Shown: positions 33,883-44,239 of the stretch, one piece after another
Layout: every line of letters starts with the position of its first letter
Position numbering within the stretch: position 1 is the first letter of the stretch
Source of the DNA: Ophiocordyceps camponoti-saundersi (nom. inval.)
Taxonomy: Eukaryota; Ascomycota; Sordariomycetes; Hypocreales; Ophiocordycipitaceae
NCBI GenBank assembly: GCA_003339415.1
Contig: PDHQ01000200.1
Location: 1 to 63,242 of the forward strand
Length of the DNA stretch: 63,242 bases
Direction: 5' to 3'
Notes under the pieces: generated by a model
Seen by the model: the letters and a program-made list of their open reading frames with translations, nothing else
Databases searched by the model: none
What the model was told of the DNA's origin: nothing
Position numbers and translations under genes: made by a program

Positions 33883-36416
33883 ATGAATCGTTTCAGACCC
33901 TTCCCAGTAATCGGAGTAGCTGTGCTCCTGCTATTCAGTTTCGCTGAAAGCTCACCATCCTCATCGATTACAAACGTTGAGGACTATGGTCTAGAAGCCG
34001 TTGACCTTCATACAGCAATGCCGAAAGTGGTGCTGCGCGGCGAAGAGCTCAGGGCCCCAGATGATATCTTGGCAGCGGGGGGGTTTCGCTCGCGTGGTTA
34101 TCTCGCGTTCGAGAATGGCCGTTTCCTCACCGACGATCAGATGGAACGTAGCAGCAGCCTGTACTTCCACGCCGAAGAAAGAACAATTCACTCACGATAC
34201 ATAGCGACGACGACTGATGCTCGGATCGCTCTCATGTCGAGCAATACCCTTAGGTCGCTGGACGAGGTTGGATTTATCTATCGCATACGGGCTGACGAGA
34301 AGATGATCCATCTAAGTGGTTCAATCGGAAACTATTCGTCAAGAACAAACAGATTCGAGCACCCGGCTATTTGGTTCATCCCCGCTGATCAGATCGAAGG
34401 TTGGTATAATGTGACAACGGAAGAGATCGGTCTGGATGACGAAGATCCAAAACGACAGAGGTTTATCGAGAAAATCCAAGCCGGGTCCGCTCAAGGCTTC
34501 GAGGCGAATCCACATTTCAAGCGAGAGAAATATTCATCACGACGAGGCTTTGGGCCGCTGCATCGGCTCGCCGGTTTTCCGAAAATGAGGCTTGAAGAGA
34601 GTGCTGCACAAGACGACGAGGAACTCATCCACCGACATTATCTAAGAAAAGAAGACCAGAAAGTCATGAGCGCCTGGAACGAAGCCGAGTGGCAAGACTT
34701 CAGGAACGAGTCCGTGACAGATGCGCTTGAGGGGCTCATCGAAGCCACAAGCGGAAAGCGGCCCGTCAATCTGGCGAAACGAAGCAGGCCGTGCAACGAC
34801 CGTGGAAAGTCAAAGGGCGAGAAACCTGTGAAGGATGGGAAACTCAGACAGGAGTCGGTGAGCAACAATCTCTCTCAAGTCTTGGAAGGATTCAAACCGA
34901 ACAACAAACTGATGCAGAAGACAAATAGTCTCTATCGAAGAAACAAGAGCGTGCGATCTCAAACAAAAGTTTCGGGCGCCTCGGCAAGCAGCTCGGGCTT
35001 TCGGCTCTGGCAGAGAAGACAAAGGTCTCCCTGCCAGCAATGCATCGCCGCTTGCGCAAGAAAACCTTGGCGATTAGAAGAGCAAAGTTGCCAGGGGCAG
35101 GAAACATACTGACGTTCGGTCCATGGGTCGCAGGGATCATCGACGTGTTCCTAGAGGAGTCAAGCGTATTGGAACGGGCAGCGGCGATAACCTCCATTGT
35201 GCCCATCGCGGGCTGCTTCGTTCAATACACAGCCGACAGAGAAAAGGGCGAGGGCGATGGGATTGACACCGCATTGTGCGTCATCGGCGACGCGCTCATG
35301 TTGAACCCAGCCTTGTTGCCCTTTGGTATTGTGGTGCATGCTGCACGAGTCGCGCTGCAATTGATTCCCAAAGTCTGGGACACCTTCAAAGCGACCTTTA
35401 GTCCGCAATTCCTTTACGACCGTCGCGTGCAAGGGTGGATGATGGTACTCGAGGATATTGCGAAGAACGTAACTTCACCGGAGTTTGCCTCTGACTTGAA
35501 GAGCTCCCTTCTCTTCGACGTGGCGGCAGTTGCTTTTACTTTATCCGAGGCAAAGACGGATCTAATTTTGGGCCACATCGAAGCAAGTCGTAAAGCTTCC
35601 GAGAAAGAGAAGCGCAAGATTCAAAAAGACTATGCGCAGGCGTTGACGGACTTGAACCGCAAGGCGTGCGAAGGACTCTCGAACAGGATGAAGCGCTTTC
35701 AAAACGATACTCGAGCTACAATGGAGGAAATGCTTCGGAACTCGAGCAAAGCGTACGACATCGAATTCTTTACCGAGTTCAGGCAGGATCAAGGTAGCTT
35801 GGTTCCGAAATTATTTTGGATGGAGATATACAAAGTCGCAGACGATGTCCGAAAGATGCCCCTCCATCCAGGTGGCGACGTTCTGAAAGTTTTTGACGAA
35901 ACGTTGCAGAAGAAGCACCAGCAGACGCTTGACGGCATTGCAGAGAAAGTGGCCCATGACGTTTTTCCTCACTCTCCAGCCAAGTGCGTCGCTCTCTTCG
36001 AAGCAGATGATAAGAAGGATGCAGAGAGCGGTCTTGATTTCATCGACGAACCGCTCAGGTGTGTCAAAAAATCGCCCAAACAGAAAGGGACGAAAAGGGA
36101 ATGTATCCAGTGGCAGTCGATTATGAGCACACCAAGCAAGGAAGAAGTCACCGACTGTAACGACGCGGGCATCTGGGACCTCGAAGAATCAAGGAGAAAG
36201 TTGGTTGACGGAGAACTCACCTGCGGAACTCCTGAAGATCACTGGTCTTGGGATCAAGGCATCAGGCTCAAGCACTGCAGGATAAAGCAAGGCTTCCAAT
36301 ATTGCGACTTCTACATTTTTAAGAAGATGGATCCTGAAGCGGAGAATTCGGCTTTTGACAGCGGTTTGATAATGGAGCAGCCGCCTCATAAGATAGCCTG
36401 GAATGGCCAGCAATAA
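33883..36416 (+). CDS. Enterotoxin-A-like ADP-ribosyltransferase (secreted toxin)
   Basis: Two exons, 33883-34857 and 34929-36416, about 820 aa. The intron (34858-34928) has GTGAGC, an ACTGAT-type branch site and AATAG, and resolves an apparent frame change between two overlapping open frames. Signal peptide about 1-24. The N-terminal catalytic domain matches the heat-labile enterotoxin A family: Arg52 in VVLRGEEL, the APDDILAAGGFRSRG stretch, an ATTT strand at 108-111 in place of the usual STS, and Glu159 shortly before WFIPADQIEGWY. The first acidic residue of the usual E-x-E pair is Arg157. The remaining roughly 600 residues include hydrophobic helices (residues near GPWVAGIIDVF) and a Cys-containing C-terminus, a layout known for toxins of insect-pathogenic Hypocreales. 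Target and activity are not known. Confidence 0.85.
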
Positions 36417-37377
36417 CAAAGAAAGCCAAGGGGACCGCGGCAGCCAGTGATGAAACAACGCAAGATGGGGAAGATCTTGCAGGCCTTGCGGAACTTCGGA
36501 AGTTATACAACCCGCTGATCCTAGAAAGACTGAAGGGCGGGAAGTTTGCAAGCCGTTGCTCCCAAGGAAAGGCTGCTTTGCCTCTTCAATGTTGATAGCC
36601 TGTTGGTGGGCTTCGGTCGTGCGAATTCGAGGAGAAATGTCTGCGTACAGGGGAAATTGAGCTGCCTTTGGAGCCAGTGAGAAGCATGTATTTTGCTTCA
36701 AACTGCCTGAGTACTTACAGGTAGATAGGTATGTAGGCGGCTTATGTAGAGCAGTTGTTGGATCTGACTTTTGAGTTTTGAGTAACCCTTTGAGCCCCAA
36801 GCTGCAATGTGCGAATCTCACGTCTCTCGCACATGAGGAATCTGGCTTTGTCAGCACCGACGAAAACAGCCTAGCGTGAGTCACCGACAGCCCTTAAAAA
36901 TCCGCGCACTGAAATTTCTTCTTCCCTTTTCCCTTCTTCTCTTCATCAAAAAGTCACCTGAGCTGCCACGACAGTCACCCAACTGCCCACGGTGACGCGT
37001 TGCCTTTCCCTTCTCCGGAAGGGGAACGCTCAGAAGAGAAGAACCCTTGGAAATAGGAAATCTACCGCAAGACTGGCTTTCGCGGCTGGTTCCGTAGGCG
37101 GTAGATGCCAAGAAGGGGGGACATTTTCTATCGTTCTTACATTGTACATACACACATACCTATGTATGAATGTACGTTTCGCTCTCGTACGAGTGCGAGG
37201 AAGCTTCATATCGAAACCGAAAATTGTACTTGTTGCTGGCGATATTTATTCTTCCTGCTCACAACAATGGGCAGATAATCTTTCCTCGACATCGTATTTC
37301 ACGAAAGTCCCTCGTCCATCGCGATATCACGCTGGCTATCATCCTCCGACGAACCCCGCCGGGCCTATCGCTCGAAT
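36417..37377. other. Intergenic region after the toxin gene
   Basis: About 960 bases. A plus-strand open frame of roughly 60 codons runs from about 36405 to 36598 in a different frame from the toxin C-terminus. CT-rich and CATA-type tracts are present near 36920 and 37145. No supported gene. Confidence 0.45.
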
Positions 37378-37743
37378 TTATGGTTCCTCCGTCTCCTCTT
37401 TGCTCCGATGCTGGTCCCGGACGAATTCCTCGATTTTGTCGTCGTGAACAGGTCTGTTTGGCGGCCCAGACTGCGCCTTGGTAGGGGCAGCCGCTTCCTC
37501 CTCCACCTCCTGCTGCTGCTGCTGCTGGTCGCCCAACACCTTGGCCGCGGCGGGGATATACTCGGTGACTTGCGTCTTCAGGTGAGATGATGCAATTTAT
37601 TTAAACAAGAGGAGGGAACTGAACGAACTCTTTGCCGCCAGAGTGTTGGGCGGCTGCGGCGCTCTCTCTTGGGTAGCTTGTCGGTCTAGCTGCTCCTTGA
37701 AGGAATCATCGTTGCAGCTGGTGCTGGTGCTGTCTTGAGCCAT
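37378..37743 (-). CDS. Conserved small fungal protein, two exons
   Basis: Proposed exons 37743-37629 and 37568-37378, about 101 aa; intron 37628-37569 (60 bases, GT-AG). The N-terminus is polar (MAQDSTSTSC). The middle reads ITEYIPAAAKVLGD, then a glutamine and glutamate run, and the C-terminus reads GPPNRPVHDDKIEEFVRDQH before a short acidic tail. This matches my memory of a small conserved Sordariomycete hypothetical protein of unknown function; no enzyme motif is visible. The splice choice is supported by phase and by restoring the ITEYIPAAAKVLG block. Its start lies 284 bases from the divergent CobW gene, so the two likely share a promoter region. Confidence 0.7.
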
Positions 37744-38027
37744 TGTCTCTGTCTATGTCTGGGCACTGATTTCTGCCTCACTTCCTCTTCCCATCAACGA
37801 ACCAAACACGGCAAAGCCTCTCTGCTTATAACGTCTGTAGCCCGCTGGATAGACGGGGTAGCTGCACCATGATGTAATCTGCGATTAGATAACCTGGAAG
37901 CAGCACGTGAGACCCGTCATCTTCTGTCTACCTACCTACCTCGACTACCTCTCTACGTCCGTAGTCTCCAGAGCTCTTTAGGCTTTTAGCAAACCACAAC
38001 AACTTCAACCTCGATTAGCCGATCGAA
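37744..38027. promoter_or_regulatory. Shared divergent promoter, small protein / CobW gene
   Basis: 284-base gap between two start codons on opposite strands. It holds CTAC-rich repeats (37928-37955) and a CAAC-rich leader before 38028. No TATA box is obvious. Confidence 0.4.
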
Positions 38028-39104
38028 ATGGCCGGGACGCCCCCTATCCCAATTACAATCATCACCGGCTTCCTCGGCTCAGGAAAAACCACACTTATTC
38101 TCAATCTTATCCCACAACTTCTCTCCAAAAATCCATCATACCGTCTCGCCCTTCTCAAGAACGAATTCGGCTCTGTAGCCGTAGACTCACAACTCGCCAG
38201 TGCCGCCGCCATCTCAGGCGTACGCGAGCTTCTCGGAGGATGCATCTGCTGTAATCTTGTTGGAGGACTTGCTCCCGCACTGGCCGAACTGGATCGGGAC
38301 GTGAAGCCAGATCGGGTGGTGATCGAGACCAGCGGTTCCGCGTTTCCGGCTACGCTCGCCATCGAAGTCAATAGGCTGGCGCGCGAGACGGGGAGATATG
38401 TCCTGGATGGCGTCGTGTCCGTCATTGATGTCGAGAACTGGAAGGGTTATCTGGATACTAGCTACACTGCAAAGCTGCAGGCCCGCTACACGGACCTCGT
38501 TGTCTTTAATAAGTGGGAGAGCGCTGGTGACATCCGATACGAGGAGTGTCTCGACAGGCTGGGTGATTTGGATGTTGAAGTCGCGAGAGTCAAGAGCCAA
38601 GCTGGTCGGGTCGACGTTGACCTCATCTTCGGCATCGACCGCGGCCTCAGCCACCAATTGAATAACACAGATAAAGATACGAACCACAACCACGACCACC
38701 ATTCCGAAGTCGAAGTCCTCACCGTCGAACTACAAAGCCTCAACTCTTCTCCCCACGCTTCTCTTTCCTCGCTCAACAAGTTCCTGACGACTGCGCCCAA
38801 AGACGAAGTCTACCGCATCAAAGCTATCGCCGCTCTCTCATCTACTCCCCAAAACTCCGACCATGACGCCCAGCCGCCGGAGCCTTCCGCCCGTCGCTAC
38901 ATTCTAAACTGGGCTTTTGGCCGCTGGACTTTTACCGCCCTGCCCGATGGCGACGACGACGGTGACGACAAGCTGACGCTGCGAATGACCGTTATAGTCG
39001 CCAGGGGCGAGGCTAATAAGTGGAAACGGAGACTCGAAGCTGGCGGGCTCGTCGAGTTAGACACATCAGAGCAGGGGCGCCTCACTGTCGAGAGGGTTCT
39101 GTAA
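38028..39104 (+). CDS. CobW/COG0523 GTPase (ZNG1-like metallochaperone)
   Basis: 358 aa, single exon. Walker A is GFLGSGKT at 14-21. GGCICC gives the family's C-x-C-C metal-binding motif (Cys73, Cys75, Cys76). Next come the ETSGSAFP switch and the guanine-specificity motif NKWE in place of NKxD. A His/Asn/Asp-rich run (NHNHDHHSE, about residues 220-230) lies between the GTPase and the C-terminal domain, fitting metal binding. Family members hand zinc or other metals to client enzymes in the cytosol. The ATG follows a CAAC-rich leader and directly precedes the P-loop, so the start is secure. It converges with the hypothetical gene at 39230; the stops are 125 bases apart. Confidence 0.9.
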   Translation: MAGTPPIPITIITGFLGSGKTTLILNLIPQLLSKNPSYRLALLKNEFGSVAVDSQLASAAAISGVRELLGGCICCNLVGGLAPALAELDRDVKPDRVVIETSGSAFPATLAIEVNRLARETGRYVLDGVVSVIDVENWKGYLDTSYTAKLQARYTDLVVFNKWESAGDIRYEECLDRLGDLDVEVARVKSQAGRVDVDLIFGIDRGLSHQLNNTDKDTNHNHDHHSEVEVLTVELQSLNSSPHASLSSLNKFLTTAPKDEVYRIKAIAALSSTPQNSDHDAQPPEPSARRYILNWAFGRWTFTALPDGDDDGDDKLTLRMTVIVARGEANKWKRRLEAGGLVELDTSEQGRLTVERVL

Positions 39105-39229
39105 AATGCCGATGAATTTTCTCAAGATATGTGTCACTGGATAGACTATGCAAAATAGACGATGGGATCACATCACTGCCGCCACATGGAGCGACAACCA
39201 CAAGCTCTCTCTCTCACATCGCCCCTTGC

Positions 39230-40072
39230 CTAAACCCACCCTTTCGCCCCCTCGGCAACTAACCGTTCAGACCACTCGCCTACCGTTCCGGACGGAGATG
39301 GCAAAGAAAACACCCAAATGTCATCAGAGTCTGCCTCATACCCCATTTTACGACCATTACCAAACAGCCGTTGACGCAGCCCCAGCACCTCAGGTGCAAA
39401 GCCCGTCTGTCGGCAGCACGTCAACGACATGCCTGGAACCCCGGGATCACCAATCTCATCAGCCACCTGCAGGCAAAACAGAGCCCTGCATCGGTAGCGT
39501 TCTTGCGGCGCAATCTCGGGCGAGGGCGGCGTTATGACTGGTGTCCCCGGCATTTTCGGGCTTGCCACGCTAGTCGGCGAAAGAGCATAGTCGAGGCTGC
39601 TCGCTTCACTGCTCGCTCCGCTCGTCGGCCATTTTTCCCACTTCCACAAGATGTTGGCACGCGCTCGCGTAGCTGCCAGGACCTGGCTGCGCAGGTCCGG
39701 TGCTTTTCTTCCCCGATGAGCCACGCAGCTCTCTGAGAAAGCACGTCGGGAGCACTCGCCATGTGAGAGAGCCGACTCATTATATCGTGAAGTTGAATAA
39801 TCCATGTCCTCGTCATAAAGCGGCTCGGGCATCGACATAGCACTGTTGCGAACCAGGAAGCGGTTTAAAAATTCGGCTTCTGTCCCGCCTTTCTCCAAGG
39901 CCACGGCCGCTAGGTATTGTTGACACTGCTCGTCATCAAAAGGTCGTTCTTCCGGCGAACTCTTGGGCCGCTTAGGCCCTGCCAAGTGTCGAGTCTGCTT
40001 CACCGATTCTACTGGTTTCCTCTCCAGTGTCGAGTCGGTCTCGAAGCCATAGTGATAGGTGACCAAGGACAT
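39230..40072 (-). CDS. Hypothetical protein, fungal
   Basis: About 280 aa from the ATG at 40072 (MSLVTYHYGFET). No domain recognised. It is hydrophilic and Ser/Pro/Arg-rich, with a predicted-helix segment containing EFLNRFLV near residue 75, a conserved-looking RSQVLAATRARANILWKWEKW block in the middle, a proline-rich linker (PGTPVITPPSPEIAP), and a C-terminal acidic ADSDDIWVFSLPSP block. Likely cytosolic or nuclear; no signal peptide and no membrane segment. The long open frame and codon use comparable to neighbours support a real gene. It sits directly downstream of the SLC12 gene stop (40203), on the same strand but with its own start 130 bases away. Confidence 0.65.
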   Translation of the reverse strand: MSLVTYHYGFETDSTLERKPVESVKQTRHLAGPKRPKSSPEERPFDDEQCQQYLAAVALEKGGTEAEFLNRFLVRNSAMSMPEPLYDEDMDYSTSRYNESALSHGECSRRAFSESCVAHRGRKAPDLRSQVLAATRARANILWKWEKWPTSGASSEASSLDYALSPTSVASPKMPGTPVITPPSPEIAPQERYRCRALFCLQVADEIGDPGVPGMSLTCCRQTGFAPEVLGLRQRLFGNGRKMGYEADSDDIWVFSLPSPSGTVGEWSERLVAEGAKGWV

Positions 40073-40202
40073 GGTGCTGCTCAAGTCTGTGAAGTGATTG
40101 TGTAGTTGGGAATTTTGGCTTGACGAGTATTGTCGACCAGGTTTTGAAGCAAACTATCGTCAAAACATGTAGAATTAAGTGAGACTTTCGTCCTTCAGCC
40201 CT

Positions 40203-43200
40203 TTACAGGCTCACCGTGACCGTCATGCTGTTGCTCAAAACCATCATCGCTGGCGGCAATCCGTGGCACAAAATTTCGATGTCAGAAAGATAGCGGATCG
40301 TCGCAGCCTCGTCTAGATTAGTCCCCTGGGATGGGATGGGCAAGGTGCTCATGAGGACAGCCGTATCTCTGGACTGCTGCCTCATCAGCTCGTTGAGAAT
40401 CAGGTGCTGCGCCCGGCTTGGGAGGTCGTTGAACGAAAGGGCAACGCTCTGCGTCGAGTATGTCGAACCATTATCAGTCGCGGCCTGCTTGTTCCTATAA
40501 GCATCGCACAGCTCGGGCATGGATAAGCTCGCGCCTTCTCTGCCCAAACCCGAATGCTGCGAGCTGTGTCGCGAATGGTGTCGCGGCAGAGGCGTTGAAG
40601 GAGTCTCCGCAGCGTGTCTGACGCCGCCCGGAGACTCGTCTGCGACATCAGCCTTGGGCCCTACCGAGGGCCACCCGAGAGCCCTGCTCCAGGAAGACTG
40701 TCTCGAAAAAGCGGGCCGCTCGGCCCTTTGTGACGCTGACCTGGACTCCGCGGGTGCAAATCCAAGCTTGGGCCCTTCAGCCTCCGCCACGATCCTCGTC
40801 TCAGGCACCGGGCGACAAGAGAATCGCGAGGCCGACGACTGGCGAGAGAAGCTGGGTCGCACGGGCGTCACGGGTCCCTCACCCAGCATTCTAACGCTTG
40901 TCGCCCTCGCCGGGCTCGGGGACCGCGATCGATCGGTTGTATCAGGGGCGACCACCGGACGCACCGGTATTGGCGCGTGCAGAGCGGGAAATGACTGCAT
41001 CGACAGTGGCGGGCTAGCTCTTGTCGCAACAACTCTAGGAACCCCCTGCAAGGCTCCTCCGTCATGGTGATCTGGCAATAGGGTTCCATATGTTAGAGAC
41101 TGTGAAGACTCGGCCTCAGCCCAGCGTCTGGAATCGATCTCCCGACTCGGGACGCTCGACGGGCCGGCCACCGATTGACCATGAGCCTTCATCAGCAGCG
41201 GCCGCTTCGCCGAGTCCACGGGCTTGATTGTGAAAACAAGCTCCGGGTTAAAGTCGTACTCATCATCTGAGTCGGAGCACTCCGTGATGGTTCGTAGGGC
41301 GTCATCCAGCTGCGGCTCGCGCAGCACGTCCTCTGGAAGATGATGCGTGTGTATACCCACGTTGACCCCCCATTTGCACAGCAGGCCAATATCATGGTTC
41401 CTCGGCATCCCATCCACTCCTGCCAAACTATGGCGTCGACGATTCGAGCCCATCTCATCGAACGGATTGAAGTTGGCTGGTCGACCAGCGGCAGCGTCGA
41501 GGGACTGCACCAATTGCTGCGCCTCACGCTTTGAGCCGCTGGCGCCAGGCTGTCTACGGTAGGCCTGTAAGTCGTCCCACCACTCCTCGTGCTGTAACGC
41601 CTCGTCAACATTCTCCTGGGCTCCGCACTCGTCCGTCTTGCCATTGACGATGAGTTCGTACGTGCCCAAGTGGCCCGCCGCCAGCCAGAAGACATGCACC
41701 TCGGCCTCGATCCGAAGCTTTTCCAGCAACATCTTCAGGCGCGCCGCTTCTTCCTCGACCTCGCTCTCGTATTCCACGAAGACCATGACGCGAAGCGTGT
41801 AGAAGCGTCTCCAGTGATCTACGCTTCTTAATATGTGGCCCAGCTGAAGAATGAGAGTGTCTGCTCGGGGACATAAGCGTACATTCATGCGGGTGAGGCG
41901 AAACAACAGAAGGATGCACCTACAAGTGTCAAAATTTGTCGTCAAAACATTCTTGCCTTCCGCCGCAACCTCGGCGGACATCTGAACGGGCCAGAGATCA
42001 ATATATTTCTTCGCATTGGCGCCGTCTACTCGAGGTGTTTCCAGAGACTCAAACCCATGCGCCACGGCGACGTTGAGGCGGTACTTAAGAGCCAGGTCTT
42101 CAAGCACAAGCATGTAGTCCGTTGGTGACATCGGGCCCTCCGTCCGTATAACGTCCGTCGGGAGAGACCCTGCCAGCAGGCGAGACGAAATGTCAGACCG
42201 ACGTCGCACAGAGGCCTTGCCGTCGGCCCAGAACGCCCCTCGCGACTTGGAGGAAGGCACAGGGAGATCGGGTACGGGGATGATGGGCTTAGACCTGCGA
42301 AGGTCGTCCATATTGTAGAAGCCTAGGACGGCAATGTTCGGACGCATGCCACCTAAACCGGCCGATAGGATCAAGTTTCGGATACCCCAGACGAGGGAAG
42401 GTGACATTGTCAACTGCAGGAAGGCCTTGATTCTAGAAAACTCGGAAATATAGTTTGTCCAGGCCTGCTGCTGGACACGGGCTTCTTCGACGCCGCTATC
42501 GAAGTTTTCAGTCACAATGACGTGTCCCAGAATGTATAAGGAGCCCTTTTTCATGGAATTGCAGAACTGGATTAGTCGGGTTTGCCGACGAGGATCGTTG
42601 ATGAGCAGGATGATGTGAGGCCTCCAGAACTTGATATGCTCGGGCTTTAAGCGTAGCAGGTATTTCCTGACCTGGTGATAGATGAGGTTCTGAGAGACGT
42701 CTCCCCATCGTTTCGGAGGGCAGAGGTAGTGGATGAGGAGGAAGATGAAGCAGAGGAGACAAATGGCAATGGCAGCATAAGTCTCGTGAATAAAGAACAT
42801 AGCTGCGGTCGACAAAATGCTGCCAACCAGTGCTGTCTGCCAGCTAAAAAACTTAAAGCTTGGACGAAAGTTGGGTGCCGACCCAATCTTGAGTAGGAAG
42901 CAGGCAAGGTTCATGACGAGAAAGGTCATCTAAGACTGATCAGCGGGAGGAGTGTTATCAAGTCAGGAGCAATTACCTGATAGCCCATGGAAATGAGAGC
43001 GGCGATGCGGTTCAAGTCCGCTAGCAAGGCAACCTGAATCAAGACGTAGGTCAAGAGGATGGCGGTGAAGGCGACATCGCTTTTTTTAGAACCCTTACCG
43101 AAGATGGATAACCCGGGTAGAACGCGGTCTCTGGCAAGAGCTTGAAACAGGTTCGCGGAGCCCATCATGCAGATAAGAGCCGAAACAAAGGTGACAGAGC

Positions 43201-44239
43201 ACTCCCCCGCAAGAATGACTGGCGGAAAGATGTTTGTGAGAAACAACACGTTGTTATTTGTGAGCAGAGACTCGCGTGTAGTGCTGGCGGCCATAGAGAG
43301 AACGACAAGGACGTAGATGATGAGAGTCGTCAGTGTGGCCCAAAGCGTGCCAGCGGGAATAGCCCTGCTCGGGTTTTTCAAGTCTCCCGACATGGAGGCT
43401 CCCGCAAAGATGCCAGCCGTGGCCCTGGAGGGAGCCGTCAGTAAGAGTAAGGAGTCAGCGTTTCTGGGCCGTGGACGCACGGAAAGAGGAGGCCAAATAG
43501 TTCACGGAAGGTGGCTAGACCTCGATATGCTGGACTAGTAGAGTAAGGAAGCAGGTTTTCCATGAGCGTTTCCAGGCTGAGACCGGTAAATTCGACGCCG
43601 GAGACCTTGTCGTGAAAAGGCGCCTTGAAGACGATGGAGACAGGAATGCTTATAACAGCAAGAGTCAGGATGGCCAACAACGCGGCAGAAGCCTTGGAGA
43701 AAGTTGAAGATCCCAGGAGGCAGAGTCCTGTGCAAAGAACGAGAGCAGCTGTTTGCAGGAGATATCCCGTCCAGTAGCCGGTGGGAAAGGCGTCCCCGGC
43801 GTTGAGACGGATGCTGTCGATAAGTCCAATAATGTTGAGGGCGGTGTTCAGTGCCTGCGCCACAAAGAAGAGCAATCCAATGGAACCGCCAAACTCGGGG
43901 CCCAATGATCGCGAAATGACAAAGTAGGCGCCCCCTCCTTTGACCTCGCCGTTTGAGGCGATGGCGGACAGCGAGAGAGTGGTTAAAAGATTAATGCAGT
44001 AGGCGACCAGGAGAAGACCTAGGCGGAGGATCAGCAGCAAGATTGCTAGTCAGAGCCGCAGCCAGATAATTACCTGCGATACCGGCAAGGCCAACCTGGC
44101 CGAGGATAAGGCCAAAGCGCAGAAACATGAGAATACTCATGATACTGAGGAAGACGGGGATGAAGACGCCCGACATAACACCCAGTTTCCCGTTCTGGGC
44201 CGGGTCCAGGCTGGCCCCCACGGCAGGAGGAGGAGACAT
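40203..44239 (-). CDS. SLC12-type cation-chloride cotransporter (VHC1-like)
   Basis: Proposed exons 44239-44074, 44018-43481, 43424-42977, 42929-41924 and 41860-40203; all phases match, about 1271 aa. Introns of 55, 56, 47 and 63 bases; the last is an in-frame intron whose removal gives NFDTYTLILQLGHILR. The N-terminal half has about 12 membrane segments: MFLRFGLILGQVG, then GGAYFVISRSLGPEFGGSIG, ATAGIFAGASMSGDLKNPSRAIP and MGSANLFQALARD, all typical of the APC/SLC12 fold. A large cytosolic C-domain follows (IKFWRPHIILLINDPR, FVEYESEVEEEAARLK). Yeast Vhc1 is a vacuolar K-Cl cotransporter; location and ions here are inferred. A long low-complexity serine/proline region lies in the C-terminus. 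Confidence 0.9.

Noticed and set aside
36189..36884. 231-codon minus-strand open frame overlapping the toxin 3' end
   Set aside because: Antisense to a well-supported gene, low-complexity composition and no recognisable domain.
40519..41070. 183-codon plus-strand open frame inside the SLC12 gene
   Set aside because: Antisense to the serine/proline-rich C-terminal region of the transporter; no independent support.
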